Shown here: positions 1 through 7,406 of the stretch, piece after piece | How the letters are laid out: the number at the start of each line of letters is the position of its first letter | Position numbering within the stretch: position 1 is the first letter of the stretch | Assembly: GCA_025965155.1 (NCBI GenBank) | Contig: JAOPXN010000095.1 | Span: 1 to 64,000 of the forward strand | Direction of reading: 5' to 3' | DNA from: Propionibacteriaceae bacterium | Lineage (GTDB): Bacteria; Actinomycetota; Actinomycetes; Propionibacteriales; Propionibacteriaceae | DNA: 64,000 nucleotides | Made by a program: the position numbers and the translations under genes | The notes under the pieces: generated by a model | What the model saw: the letters and a program-made list of their open reading frames with translations, nothing else | What the model was told of the DNA's origin: nothing | Database searches by the model: none

Positions 1-658
1 CGGCGAGCCCGTGCAGGGCCTCCCACGGCGCCTGCCCGGACCAGCGGCTCCGGGCCAGCTCCTCACCGAGCCGGCGGAAGACCCAGCTGTCGCCCACCGC
101 GGCGGCGACCTCCATCGCCTGCCGCGAACCGCTGCCACTGTTGCGTTCCAACGCGACCAGGTCGATGTAGGCGCCCAACGCCCGGGAGAACTCCGCCCGC
201 GCCCTGCCCGCGGCGTCGCGGACGTTGTAGTCCGGCAGGAAAAACAGCAGCACCGCCAAGCCGAGGGTGGCCGCGACCGGCACCACGATCGGCAACGTCA
301 GCCCGATCAGGGTGAAGAAGCCGGTCAACAGTCCAGGGATGACCAACCCCAGGAACGCGTACAGCACCTTCTCCCCATAGAACCGCGACACCGGCACCCG
401 CAGAATTGCCAGCTCCCTGGTCGGGGTCCGCAACCAGGTCGCCGCCGGCAGCGTTCTCATCGCCCACCGGCCACACCGTTCCCGCACATCAGGTCGACCG
501 GTTACGGCCGTACCGCGACGTTTCGCATAGTCGGGTGAGAGCCGGTCCAACACCTCGCCCAGGTCCGGCTCGGCGGGCGCCAGCCGCCACAACAAAAAGG
601 CAATACCGAGTCCGACTAGCGCGCCGCCGGTCAGTGCCAGCTGCAGCCCGGTGATCAT
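1..658 (-). CDS. TadC-like type II secretion system F-domain membrane protein (3' end outside window)
   Basis: Translating the minus strand from the ATG at 658 gives an uninterrupted frame of 219 codons to the window edge. The N-terminus has a hydrophobic segment (LALTGGALVGLGIAFLLW). Two adjacent membrane segments follow around residues 100-145 (LYAFLGLVIPGLLTGF, VVPVAATLGLAVLLFFLP), then the cytoplasmic F-domain helices (ALGAYIDLVALERNSGSG, AMEVAAAVGDSWVFRRL). This is the pattern of TadC, an inner-membrane platform protein of Tad/Flp pilus assembly that works with TadB and the TadA ATPase. It lies just downstream of a tadB fragment, as in tad operons. Since the upstream part of the operon is destroyed by an insertion element, its expression is doubtful. 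The Tad identification is by pattern only. Confidence 0.75.
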   Translation of the reverse strand, partial: MITGLQLALTGGALVGLGIAFLLWRLAPAEPDLGEVLDRLSPDYAKRRGTAVTGRPDVRERCGRWAMRTLPAATWLRTPTRELAILRVPVSRFYGEKVLYAFLGLVIPGLLTGFFTLIGLTLPIVVPVAATLGLAVLLFFLPDYNVRDAAGRARAEFSRALGAYIDLVALERNSGSGSRQAMEVAAAVGDSWVFRRLGEELARSRWSGQAPWEALHGLA

Positions 659-1126
659 CCCCGTCCCGCTCCCGCGCCGGTGCGGCGAGGAACCGTGGTA
701 GCGGCGCGCCGGCGGCCATCCGCCGCATCCACACCAACGTGGCCACATACGCCGCCAGCAGCACCACCAAGATCAGCTGACCCAGCGGGCTCCGGTAGGG
801 GTCGATGTAGCTGCCGGTCAGCGCCAGCACCGCCAGTACGCCGATCGTGATCAGCGTGACCAGCCGGACGGTGGTCCGAGGCTTGGCCCGGTCGGCCTCG
901 ATCTCGCGGCGGGCCCGCACATCCGCCGCGACCGACTCCGCCAGACCCTCCAGCACGCTGGCCAGCCCTGCCCCGCGGCGCCGCGCCCCCAAGATCAAGT
1001 TCGCCGCCACCAGGTCCCCGGTCGCATCATCCAGCTCCTCGGCGAACACCCGGAGCGCGTCCTCGGTCGACCACCGAGCCCGCAACCGGGCGACCAGCCG
1101 GGTCACCTCCGGCCGGATCGGATCAG
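489..1126 (-). pseudogene. tadB-like F-domain gene, 5' part removed by the IS element
   Basis: The minus-strand frame entering from the IS end at 1126 encodes the C-terminal half of an F-domain protein. It has a helical region (TRLVARLRARWSTEDALRVF, LVAANLILGARRRGAGL) and two membrane segments (VRLVTLITIGVLAVLALTG, LGQLILVVLLAAYVATLVW) ending near position 690. TadB proteins are usually close to 300 residues, so about half is missing, including the start. The recognisable protein ends just before the tadC ATG at 658, but this frame stays open to 489 with Arg/Ala-rich, non-TadB-like sequence. A one-base change just before 658 would restore the usual ATGA stop/start overlap. The gene looks inactive. 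Confidence 0.7.
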
Positions 1127-1153
1127 TGAAGCGTCCCGGGTTTGATGCCGGTC
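1127..1153 (+). repeat. Left terminal inverted repeat of the IS3 element
   Basis: It starts TGAAGCGTCCCGG and ends TGCCGGTC. It pairs with 2430-2456 with mismatches only at positions 14, 18 and 19 of 27. The tadB frame stops being tadB-like exactly here. Confidence 0.9.
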
Positions 1154-1179
1154 CTTTCTGAGTCAGGAAGGATGGCGTT

Positions 1180-1491
1180 ATGCCGAAGAAGATCAACCCC
1201 GAGGTGAAGGCTCGGGCGGTACGGATGGTCCAGGAGCATCAGCAGGACTACCCGTCGGCGACTGCGGCCGCCCGGGCGGTCGCGAAGCAGCTCGGCTTGG
1301 GCCGGGAGACGGTCCGCCGGTGGGTGGTCGACGCCGAGGTCGACGCCGGCGATCGGCCGGGTGTCACGTCGACCGAGCTGGCCGAGATCAAGGCGTTGAA
1401 GGCGAAGGTGCGCCGGCTCGAGGAGGACAACGCGATCCTCCGTTCGGCCACAGTTTTCTTCGCGGGGGAACTCGACCCCCGCAACCGCTGA
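1180..1491 (+). CDS. IS3-family transposase OrfA (helix-turn-helix subunit)
   Basis: This is a 103-residue protein starting MPKKINPEVKARAVRMV. It has a helix-turn-helix (TAAARAVAKQLGLGRETVRRW, about residues 28-48) and a leucine-zipper-like C-terminal helix (ELAEIKALKAKVRRLEEDNA, about residues 67-86) of the IS3 OrfA kind. OrfA binds the IS ends and is usually also made as an OrfAB fusion through -1 frameshifting. The frames overlap near 1453-1469. Two candidate slip sites lie there: the T run in GTTTTCTTC (1453-1461) and the run of five G in CGGGGGA (1463-1469). Both allow re-pairing one base back. Start chosen for the ATG in an AGGAAGG-type context. Confidence 0.93.
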   Translation: MPKKINPEVKARAVRMVQEHQQDYPSATAAARAVAKQLGLGRETVRRWVVDAEVDAGDRPGVTSTELAEIKALKAKVRRLEEDNAILRSATVFFAGELDPRNR

Positions 1492-1493
1492 TC

Positions 1494-2429
1494 ATGGCGT
1501 TCATCGACGACATGCGCAGCGACGGCCACGCGGTCGAGTCGACCTGTCGGGTGCTGCGTGAGCAGGGCTGCCGGGTCGCCGCGCGGACCTACCGGGCCTG
1601 GAAGTCGCGCCGCGTCGTGGCGGCCCGCACCTACCGCGACGCGGCGGTCATGGACGCCCTGATCGCCACCCGTGGCACCCCCGAAGGGCTGTACGGGCGC
1701 CGGAAGATGGTGGCGCACCTGCGCCGCAGCGGTTTTCCCGGCCTGCCCCGCTGCACGGTGGACCGGCTGATGCACGACTTGAACATGGCCGGGGTGCGCC
1801 GCGGCAGAGGCGTCAAGACCACTGTCCCAGCCAAAGGCGGTCAGCGGGCCAGCGATCTGGTGAAGCGCGACTTCACCGCGACGGCGCCGAACACCCGCTG
1901 GATCGCCGACTTCACCTACTGCCGCACCTGGGCCGGGTTCGTCTACGTCGCCTTCGTGGTCGACATGTTCGCCCACAAGATCGTGGGCTGGCACGCCGCC
2001 ACCAGCAAACAGACCGACCTGGTGCTGGTCCCGCTGCGGATCGCCGCCTGGCAACGCGGCCGCGACGGCCACCCCGTCCAGCGCGGGCAGCTGCTGCACC
2101 ACAGCGACGCCGGGTCGCAATATACGTCGCTGCGGTTCACCGAGCACCTGGCCCTGGAGGGCATCGCCCCCTCGATCGGGACCGTCGGCGACGCCTACGA
2201 CAACGGACTGATGGAGAGCATCATCGGTCTGTTCAAGACCGAATGCATCGGCACTGACGTGTTCCACTCCCGCCCCTACCGCACCCTCGGCGACGTCGAG
2301 TACGCCACCGCTGGCTGGGTCGACTGGTACAACCACCGACGCCTCCACAGCACCCTGGGAATGGTCCCACCCGAAGAGTTCGAGCAGGCCCACTACGCTG
2401 CCCTCAAACCGCAGGAGCAGCCCACATGA
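1494..2429 (+). CDS. IS3-family transposase OrfB (DDE integrase catalytic subunit)
   Basis: This frame is the catalytic half of the transposase and lies -1 relative to orfA. It is open from well upstream (1320) so it can be read as an OrfAB fusion. The ATG at 1494 is the first internal start. An HTH_21-like region (TPEGLYGRRKMVAHLRRSG) is followed by the rve integrase core with the DDE residues in WIADFTY, HHSDAGSQYTS and NGLMESIIGLFKTE, then the usual C-terminal YNHRRLHSTLG motif. No stops or missing catalytic residues are seen. It would cut and join the 27-bp terminal repeats. Confidence 0.93.
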   Translation: MAFIDDMRSDGHAVESTCRVLREQGCRVAARTYRAWKSRRVVAARTYRDAAVMDALIATRGTPEGLYGRRKMVAHLRRSGFPGLPRCTVDRLMHDLNMAGVRRGRGVKTTVPAKGGQRASDLVKRDFTATAPNTRWIADFTYCRTWAGFVYVAFVVDMFAHKIVGWHAATSKQTDLVLVPLRIAAWQRGRDGHPVQRGQLLHHSDAGSQYTSLRFTEHLALEGIAPSIGTVGDAYDNGLMESIIGLFKTECIGTDVFHSRPYRTLGDVEYATAGWVDWYNHRRLHSTLGMVPPEEFEQAHYAALKPQEQPT

Positions 2430-2456
2430 GACCGGCACAAAAGCCGGGACGCTTCA
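2430..2456 (-). repeat. Right terminal inverted repeat of the IS3 element
   Basis: Read on the minus strand it begins TGAAGCGTCCCGG and ends TGCCGGTC, pairing with 1127-1153. The orfB stop codon lies next to it (2427-2429). An unrelated coding remnant starts immediately outside. Confidence 0.9.
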
Positions 2457-2684
2457 CCCCTCTCCCGCAGCCACCACCGACTCAAAACCTTCAGCCGCTG
2501 GACAGTCCTCCAACCCCAACCCGGCATCTACCTGTGGCGATCACCCCACCACTGGATCTACCTCACCACCAACACCGGCACCCACGACCTCGGCAACAAC
2601 CCATTCGCCCACGCCCTCTGGAAGGCCGCCCGCAAGCTAGACGACCCGGCTCGCACAGCCGGGCGCGTGACAAGCGCAGCGTGA
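2457..2684 (+). pseudogene. C-terminal remnant of a 13E12/DUF222-type HNH endonuclease
   Basis: The frame beginning CTC TCC CGC at 2460 reads through RSHHRLKTFSRWTVLQPQPG and YLWRSPHHWIYLTTNTGTHD to a TGA at 2682-2684. The HHRLKT...W...P.PG.YLW.SPHG pattern is the end of the DUF222/13E12-repeat HNH nucleases that are abundant and repetitive in actinobacteria. Everything upstream, including most of the HNH motif, is replaced by the IS. The fragment has no start codon of its own and is presumed dead. The assignment rests on remembered family pattern over about 70 residues. Confidence 0.65.
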
Positions 2685-2735
2685 CTACTCGCCTGTCAAC
2701 CGCCCCTTGAGTTATCCGCGAATTTGACCCACACC

Positions 2736-2797
2736 CTTGACAACGCAGTCGATGGGACGTTGACTACGTAGTCAACGGGAGTGACAGCGTAGTCAAC
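2736..2797. promoter_or_regulatory. Three tandem LacI-type operators upstream of the galactoside regulator
   Basis: An 18-bp perfect palindrome GTTGACTACGTAGTCAAC lies at 2759-2776. Related sites flank it: CTTGACAACGCAGTCGAT at 2736-2753 and AGTGACAGCGTAGTCAAC at 2780-2797. Start-to-start spacings are 23 and 21 bp, about two helical turns, so repressor dimers would sit on one face of the DNA. The last site runs into the ribosome binding site GGAGGTGAT. The half-site resembles those of LacI proteins with a KTVSRVVN recognition helix, which the downstream gene has. No copy was found between the regulator and the transporter genes, so the whole operon may be controlled from here. Confidence 0.75.
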
Positions 2798-2811
2798 GGA
2801 GGTGATAAGAC

Positions 2812-3849
2812 ATGAGCATGACAGCTCGAGACACCCGCGGCGTGGTCATGTTTGATGTCGCCAAGTTGGCCGGGGTATCGCAGAAGACCGTGTCCAGGGT
2901 CGTCAACGGTGCCCCGCATGTGCGACCGGAGATCCGCGAGCGCGTCATGGCCGCTGTCTCCGAGCTCGGCTACCGACCGAACGTTGCTGCTCGGGCCCTG
3001 GTAACCCAGCGGACCCATGTCATTGGTCTGCTGGCCGTAGGCACACTCCTGTACGGCCCAGCGCACCGGGTCTTCACTCTGGAACAGGCGGCACGAGAAC
3101 TCGGCTATGAACTGGCCCTGGCCAGTCTGCCGGACATCTCATCCGACAGTTTCCACCATGGGATCCAGAGCCTGCTCACCCGTGGCGTGGAAGGCATCAT
3201 CCTCGAGGTGCCGACCCACCTCACCGATGTCGACGACGCCACCTTCGGTGGTCTGCCGGTGGTGACCAGCATCGGGAAGATCCCCGGCGTGACGCACCAG
3301 ACGGTCATCAACTCCAACCAGCGCGAGGCGGGTCGGCTGGCCACCCAGCACCTGCTGGACCTCGGCCACGAGACCGTGTTTCACGTCGCCGGACCGCTCG
3401 AATGGGACGTCTCCCAGCACCGGCGCGACGGCTGGGCCGATACCCTGGCCGCCGCTGGACGGCCGGTTCCACCCGAGCTACTGGGCGACTGGTCGGCGCG
3501 CAGCGGCTACGAGGCAGGGCGGGAACTGGCCGAACGTGACGACGTCACGGCTGTGTTCGCGGCCAACGACCACCAGGCCATGGGCGTCATGCGAGCCATG
3601 GCCGAGGCGGGCAGGTCCATCCCGGCCGACGTGTCGGTGGTCGGATTCGACGACGTGCCCGAGGCCGAGTTCCAGATGGTGCCGCTGACAACGGTACGTA
3701 CCGACAGCTACTCAAGCTCACGACGTGTCCTTTCCGAGCTGGTCGCCCTGATCGAACACGGGGAGTCCACATCGGAAGGCATTGATGTTGCCTGCGAGTT
3801 GGTGGTCCGGCGTTCGACCGGACGACCACCCCCACACCGTCGCGACTGA
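2812..3849 (+). CDS. LacI-family transcriptional regulator of the galactoside operon
   Basis: This is a 345-residue LacI/GalR repressor. The N-terminal helix-turn-helix (FDVAKLAGVSQKTVSRVVNG, residues about 14-33) is followed by the hinge helix and a periplasmic-binding-protein-like sensor domain (VIGLLAVGTLLYGPAHRVF; VFAANDHQAMGVMRAMAEAG; VSVVGFDDVPEAEFQMVPLT). The ATG at 2812 has a strong ribosome binding site, GGAGGTGAT. It is followed after 186 bp by an ABC sugar importer and a GH42 beta-galactosidase on the same strand, so the likely inducer is a galactoside or its product. Three tandem operators immediately upstream suggest autoregulation and control of the downstream genes by read-through. 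The ligand is inferred from neighbours only. Confidence 0.9.
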   Translation: MSMTARDTRGVVMFDVAKLAGVSQKTVSRVVNGAPHVRPEIRERVMAAVSELGYRPNVAARALVTQRTHVIGLLAVGTLLYGPAHRVFTLEQAARELGYELALASLPDISSDSFHHGIQSLLTRGVEGIILEVPTHLTDVDDATFGGLPVVTSIGKIPGVTHQTVINSNQREAGRLATQHLLDLGHETVFHVAGPLEWDVSQHRRDGWADTLAAAGRPVPPELLGDWSARSGYEAGRELAERDDVTAVFAANDHQAMGVMRAMAEAGRSIPADVSVVGFDDVPEAEFQMVPLTTVRTDSYSSSRRVLSELVALIEHGESTSEGIDVACELVVRRSTGRPPPHRRD

Positions 3850-4035
3850 CGCGACACCCACCTGCTGCCCCTGCAACCGGGCAGTTGGTCAAGGCAGGTA
3901 GGTCGTTCTTGACCTGCCCGTCGCCGGCTCCGCCGACCCGGTCGCCGCGAGCTCTTACCCGCATGTCTCCAGCACGGTGTCGCGCCCAGATCGGGCGACG
4001 CCATCCCCGAAATACCACCTGACGGAAGAGGAACA

Positions 4036-5394
4036 ATGTCCAACCCGCTCACCCGCCGACGCTTCCTGCTCGGCACCGCGACGATCACCAGCGCGCTCTT
4101 CTTCGCAGGCTGCGGCGGCGGCGGCGCCACCGACACCGCCCCGGCCGCGCAGAAGCTGAGCCAGGCCGAGATCGACACCGCCATGAACACCGACACGACG
4201 CTGACCTTCTGGACCTGGGTCCCCGACATCCAAAAGGAGGTCGACCTGTTCGAGAAGAAGTACCCGAAGATCAAGGTGAAGGTTGTCAATGTCGGCCAGG
4301 GTGCACCGCACTACCAGAAACTGCGCGCCGCCATCCAGGCCGGTCAGGGCGCGCCCGACGTGACCCAGGTCGAGTTTCAGCACATCCCCTCCTTCACCCT
4401 CGGCGGCGACCTGCTGGACATCTCCCCGTACGGCGCGGCCGATGTCAAGAGCCAGTACCCCGACTGGGTCTGGTCTCAGGTCGTCAAGGGTGAAGCCGTC
4501 TACGCGGTGCCGCAGGACGTCGGCCCGACCGGGCTGCTCTACCGCGACGACCTGCTCAAGGCCGCCGGCATCGAGGTGCCAACGACTTGGGAAGAGTTCG
4601 CCACCGCCTCGGAGAAGTACCGCGCAGCCAACCCGAAGAGCTACCTGTCCAACTTCGCGCCGAACGAAGCCGGTCAGTTCCTCTCGTACGTATGGCAGAC
4701 CGGAGCCCGGCCGTTCTCCTTCGATGGCCAGCAGACAGTCAAGATCGATCTGGCCAGCGACCAGGCGAAGCAGGTCGCGACGTACTGGGGCGACCTGATC
4801 GCCAAAGACGCAGCCTCGGTTGACCCGGACTTCACCGACTCCTGGTACCAGGGCCTGTCCAACGGGAAGTACGCCAGCTGGCCAACGGCCGCCTGGGGCC
4901 CGGTGTTCCTGCAGGGCACCGCCAAAAAGACGTCGGGCAAGTGGCGTGCCACCGACATGCCTCAGTGGGACCCAGCCAAGCCGGCTGCCGGCAACTGGGG
5001 TGGCTCGACCGACGCAGTCCTAAAGAGCAGCAAGAACCCGATCGCCGCGGCGCAGCTCGCCCTCTTCATCAACACCGACCACGAGTCGGCGCTCAAGCTT
5101 GCGACCGAGCAGTTCCTGTTCCCGGCGTCGAACGACATCCTGAACGACCCGAAGTTCGCCGAGCAGGCGGCACCGTTCTATGGCGGCCAGAAGGTCAACG
5201 CGAAGTTCACCGAAATCTCGAAGACGGTGACGCCGGACTTCCAGTGGGTGCCGTTCATGGACTACGTCTACTCGAGCTTCAACGAGACCCTCGGCAAGTC
5301 GATCGCCGACAAGTCCGATCTTGTCGCCGGTCTGCAGTCCTGGCAGGACCAGGTTGCCAAGTACGCCAAGGATCAGGGCTTCACAGTCTCCTGA
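4036..5394 (+). CDS. Sugar ABC transporter substrate-binding lipoprotein (family 1)
   Basis: This 452-residue extracellular solute-binding protein starts MSNPLTRRRFLLGTATITSA. The N-terminus has a twin-arginine-like stretch (TRRRFLLG) and a lipobox ending FFAGC, so it is probably lipidated at Cys26. The body matches MalE-type family 1 binding proteins (LTFWTWVPDIQKEVDLFEKK; GAPDVTQVEFQHIPSF; WEEFATASEKYRA). It would capture an oligosaccharide and deliver it to the two permeases that follow. The downstream beta-galactosidase suggests galacto-oligosaccharides or another beta-galactoside. No ATPase gene is in the operon, so it probably uses a shared MsiK-type ATPase encoded elsewhere, as is common in actinobacteria. 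The ribosome binding site GGAAGAGGA lies before the ATG. Confidence 0.92.
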   Translation: MSNPLTRRRFLLGTATITSALFFAGCGGGGATDTAPAAQKLSQAEIDTAMNTDTTLTFWTWVPDIQKEVDLFEKKYPKIKVKVVNVGQGAPHYQKLRAAIQAGQGAPDVTQVEFQHIPSFTLGGDLLDISPYGAADVKSQYPDWVWSQVVKGEAVYAVPQDVGPTGLLYRDDLLKAAGIEVPTTWEEFATASEKYRAANPKSYLSNFAPNEAGQFLSYVWQTGARPFSFDGQQTVKIDLASDQAKQVATYWGDLIAKDAASVDPDFTDSWYQGLSNGKYASWPTAAWGPVFLQGTAKKTSGKWRATDMPQWDPAKPAAGNWGGSTDAVLKSSKNPIAAAQLALFINTDHESALKLATEQFLFPASNDILNDPKFAEQAAPFYGGQKVNAKFTEISKTVTPDFQWVPFMDYVYSSFNETLGKSIADKSDLVAGLQSWQDQVAKYAKDQGFTVS

Positions 5395-5400
5395 GCTCAC

Positions 5401-5438
5401 GAGCTGCGCCGCTCCCCGCATTCCGGGCGGCGCAGCTC
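5401..5438 (+). promoter_or_regulatory. Intercistronic hairpin between binding protein and permease genes
   Basis: A perfect 12-bp stem (GAGCTGCGCCGC at 5401-5412 with GCGGCGCAGCTC at 5427-5438) and a 14-nt loop lie just after the binding-protein stop codon. No T tract follows. Such hairpins protect the upstream message from 3' decay or lower read-through, so that binding protein outnumbers permeases. Confidence 0.7.
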
Positions 5439-5473
5439 CTCCGCTTCACTCCACGTACTGAAAGGAGCGAGAC

Positions 5474-6421
5474 ATGGCTACTCTGACCACAACGCCGCCC
5501 AGCCAGTCGAGCACCACAGCTTACAAACGCAAGCCGCTGACCATCGCCAAGAAGCGCCAGTACCGGGCCGCCTACCTCTTCGTCCTCCCGTTCTTCGTCC
5601 TGTTCCTCGGGACGATCATCGTTCCGCTGGGGTATGCCGGATACATCTCGTTCTTTCGCAAGCAGCTGGTCGGAGGGGTGTCCTTCGCCGGCCTGGACAA
5701 CTACACCCGCGCGCTGACCGACACCGACTTCCTGACCAGCGTGGCCCGGATGGGTCTCTTCCTGGTGGTCCAGGTTCCCGTGATGCTGGCCCTCTCGCTG
5801 TTCTTCGCACTCGCGCTGGACAGCGGCATGACCCGGCTGTCCAAGTTCATCAGGCTCGGGATCTTCGTGCCGTACGCTGTTCCGAGCGTGGTGGCTGCAC
5901 TGATGTGGGGCTATCTGTACGGCCGTGACTTCGGCCCGTTCGCCCAGTTCGCCGAGCTGCTCAACCTGCCGGCCCCACCCTTCCTGACCGACCAGTTCAT
6001 GTTGTTCTCCATTGTCAACATCGTGAACTGGGAGTTCATCGGCTACAACATGATCATCATCTACGCAGCGCTTCGGTCCATCCCGACCGAGCTGTTCGAA
6101 GCCGCGCGGGTCGATGGCGCAACCGAGAAGCGGATCGCCTGGTCGATCAAGATTCCGGCCGTGCGCCCCGCCCTGATCCTGACGGTGATCTTCTCCGTGA
6201 TCGGTACCTTCCAGCTGTTCAACGAGCCGAACCTGCTCAGGTCGATCGCCCCGACGGTGATCGACAACTCCTACACGCCCAACCTGTACGCCTACTCGTT
6301 GGCCTTCATCAACCAGGACGCCAACTACGCCGCCGCAATCGCGTTCCTGCTCGGCATCTTGATCATGGCCCTGTCCTACGCCGTCCAGCTGTGGAACCAG
6401 CGAAAGGAGAACCAGTCATGA
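5474..6421 (+). CDS. Sugar ABC transporter permease, MalF/UgpA type
   Basis: This 315-residue integral membrane protein has about six membrane segments (AAYLFVLPFFVLFLGTIIVP; MGLFLVVQVPVMLALSLFFA; GIFVPYAVPSVVAALMWGYL; AAIAFLLGILIMALSYAVQL). The cytoplasmic EAA loop (ELFEAARVDGATEKRIAWSI), which docks on the ATPase, is intact. It forms the translocation channel with the next gene product. The start ATG at 5474 follows AAAGGAGCGAGAC. Its stop overlaps the next start by 4 bp (ATGA), indicating translational coupling. Confidence 0.93.
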   Translation: MATLTTTPPSQSSTTAYKRKPLTIAKKRQYRAAYLFVLPFFVLFLGTIIVPLGYAGYISFFRKQLVGGVSFAGLDNYTRALTDTDFLTSVARMGLFLVVQVPVMLALSLFFALALDSGMTRLSKFIRLGIFVPYAVPSVVAALMWGYLYGRDFGPFAQFAELLNLPAPPFLTDQFMLFSIVNIVNWEFIGYNMIIIYAALRSIPTELFEAARVDGATEKRIAWSIKIPAVRPALILTVIFSVIGTFQLFNEPNLLRSIAPTVIDNSYTPNLYAYSLAFINQDANYAAAIAFLLGILIMALSYAVQLWNQRKENQS

Positions 6422-7335
6422 GCACCCTCACCGACGCAGAGGTTGACGTCGCCAGAAGGCCATCAACGTCAGGTTTCATCGGCAAGGAGCCCCGTCAACG
6501 TACCAGCGTGCTGCTGACGGTCATCATGCTCGCATGCGCGGCGTACTTCCTGTTCCCGCTCTACTGGCTGCTGGTCGCCTCCACCAAGTCCAACGCCGAC
6601 CTTTTCAGCACCTTTGGCCTGTGGTTCGCCGACTTCAGCCTGATGGAGAACTTGAAGACGGTCTTCACCTTCCAGGACGGGATCTTCAGCCAGTGGGTGC
6701 TGAACTCCTTGCTCTACTCCGTGGTGAGCGCCGTTGGCGCTTCCATCCTCGCCACAGCTGCCGGGTACGCGTTCGCCAAATACGAGTTCCCTGGAGGCAA
6801 AGCGCTCTTCTCGATCATCCTCGGCGCGATCATGATCCCGACCACGGCGCTGGCTATTCCCACCTACCTGCTGTTCGCCCGGGCCGAGCTGACCGATACC
6901 TACTGGGCGATCATCCTGCCGTCACTGGTCAGCCCGTTCGGGGTCTACCTGATGCGGGTCTACGCTGCCGATGCGGTCGACTACTCGTTGATCGAGGCGG
7001 CCCGCTGCGACGGTGTCGGCGAGATCCGGATCTTCTTCACCGTGGCATTGCGGTTGCTCGTTCCGGGCGCCGTCACAGTGTTGCTGTTCACCTTGGTGGC
7101 GACCTGGAACAACTACTTCCTGCCGCTGATCATGCTGAACTCACCGGAGAAGTTCCCGCTCCCTGTCGGGCTTGCCCAGTGGCAGTCCACGGCTGCGGGC
7201 GGCTCCGGATCGCAGGCGCTGTTCTCCACCGTGATCACCGGGTCCCTGGTCTCGATCATCCCGCTGGTCATCGCGTTCTTGTTCCTGCAGCGGTTCTGGC
7301 AGTCGGGACTGTCGACCGGCGGCGTCAAGGCCTGA
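6418..7335 (+). CDS. Sugar ABC transporter permease, MalG/UgpE type
   Basis: This 305-residue permease starts at the ATG overlapping the previous stop (ATGA at 6418-6421), which fits better than an in-frame start 27 bp upstream. Segments include VLLTVIMLACAAYFLFPLYW near the N-terminus and LVSIIPLVIAFLFLQRFWQS near the C-terminus. The EAA motif is YSLIEAARCDGVGEIRIFFT. It is the second half of the heterodimeric channel. The beta-galactosidase gene follows after 71 bp with only a weak GC hairpin between. Confidence 0.93.
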   Translation: MSTLTDAEVDVARRPSTSGFIGKEPRQRTSVLLTVIMLACAAYFLFPLYWLLVASTKSNADLFSTFGLWFADFSLMENLKTVFTFQDGIFSQWVLNSLLYSVVSAVGASILATAAGYAFAKYEFPGGKALFSIILGAIMIPTTALAIPTYLLFARAELTDTYWAIILPSLVSPFGVYLMRVYAADAVDYSLIEAARCDGVGEIRIFFTVALRLLVPGAVTVLLFTLVATWNNYFLPLIMLNSPEKFPLPVGLAQWQSTAAGGSGSQALFSTVITGSLVSIIPLVIAFLFLQRFWQSGLSTGGVKA

Positions 7336-7406
7336 CTTTTCCGGGCGCGGCGACGCGCCTGGTAAGACGAACACTCACCACAACACAATCCCTCGAAGGA
7401 CTCCCT

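Larger units (their letters stand above)
1127..2456 (+). mobile_element. IS3-family insertion sequence, 1330 bp
   Basis: The element is bounded by 27-bp imperfect inverted repeats (24 of 27 positions match) that begin TGAAGCGTCCCGG at both ends. It holds two overlapping reading frames in the orfA/orfB arrangement of IS3 elements, with orfB in the -1 frame. Both frames are intact, so it may be active. The 3-5 bp immediately outside the ends (ATCAG left, CCCCT right) do not match, so no target duplication is seen. The genes flanking the two ends are unrelated and both truncated at the IS boundary. Confidence 0.93.

Noticed and set aside
2426-2710. 94-codon Pro-rich frame after the IS
   Set aside because: The HNH-tail frame (2460-2684) matches a known family. 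The Pro-rich frame is its shadow.
2736-2797. Short spaced repeats considered as a CRISPR array
   Set aside because: Three imperfect palindromes of 18 bp with 3-5 bp between them fit repressor sites, not repeats with 30-bp spacers. The same applies to the 11-bp units at 59086-59139.
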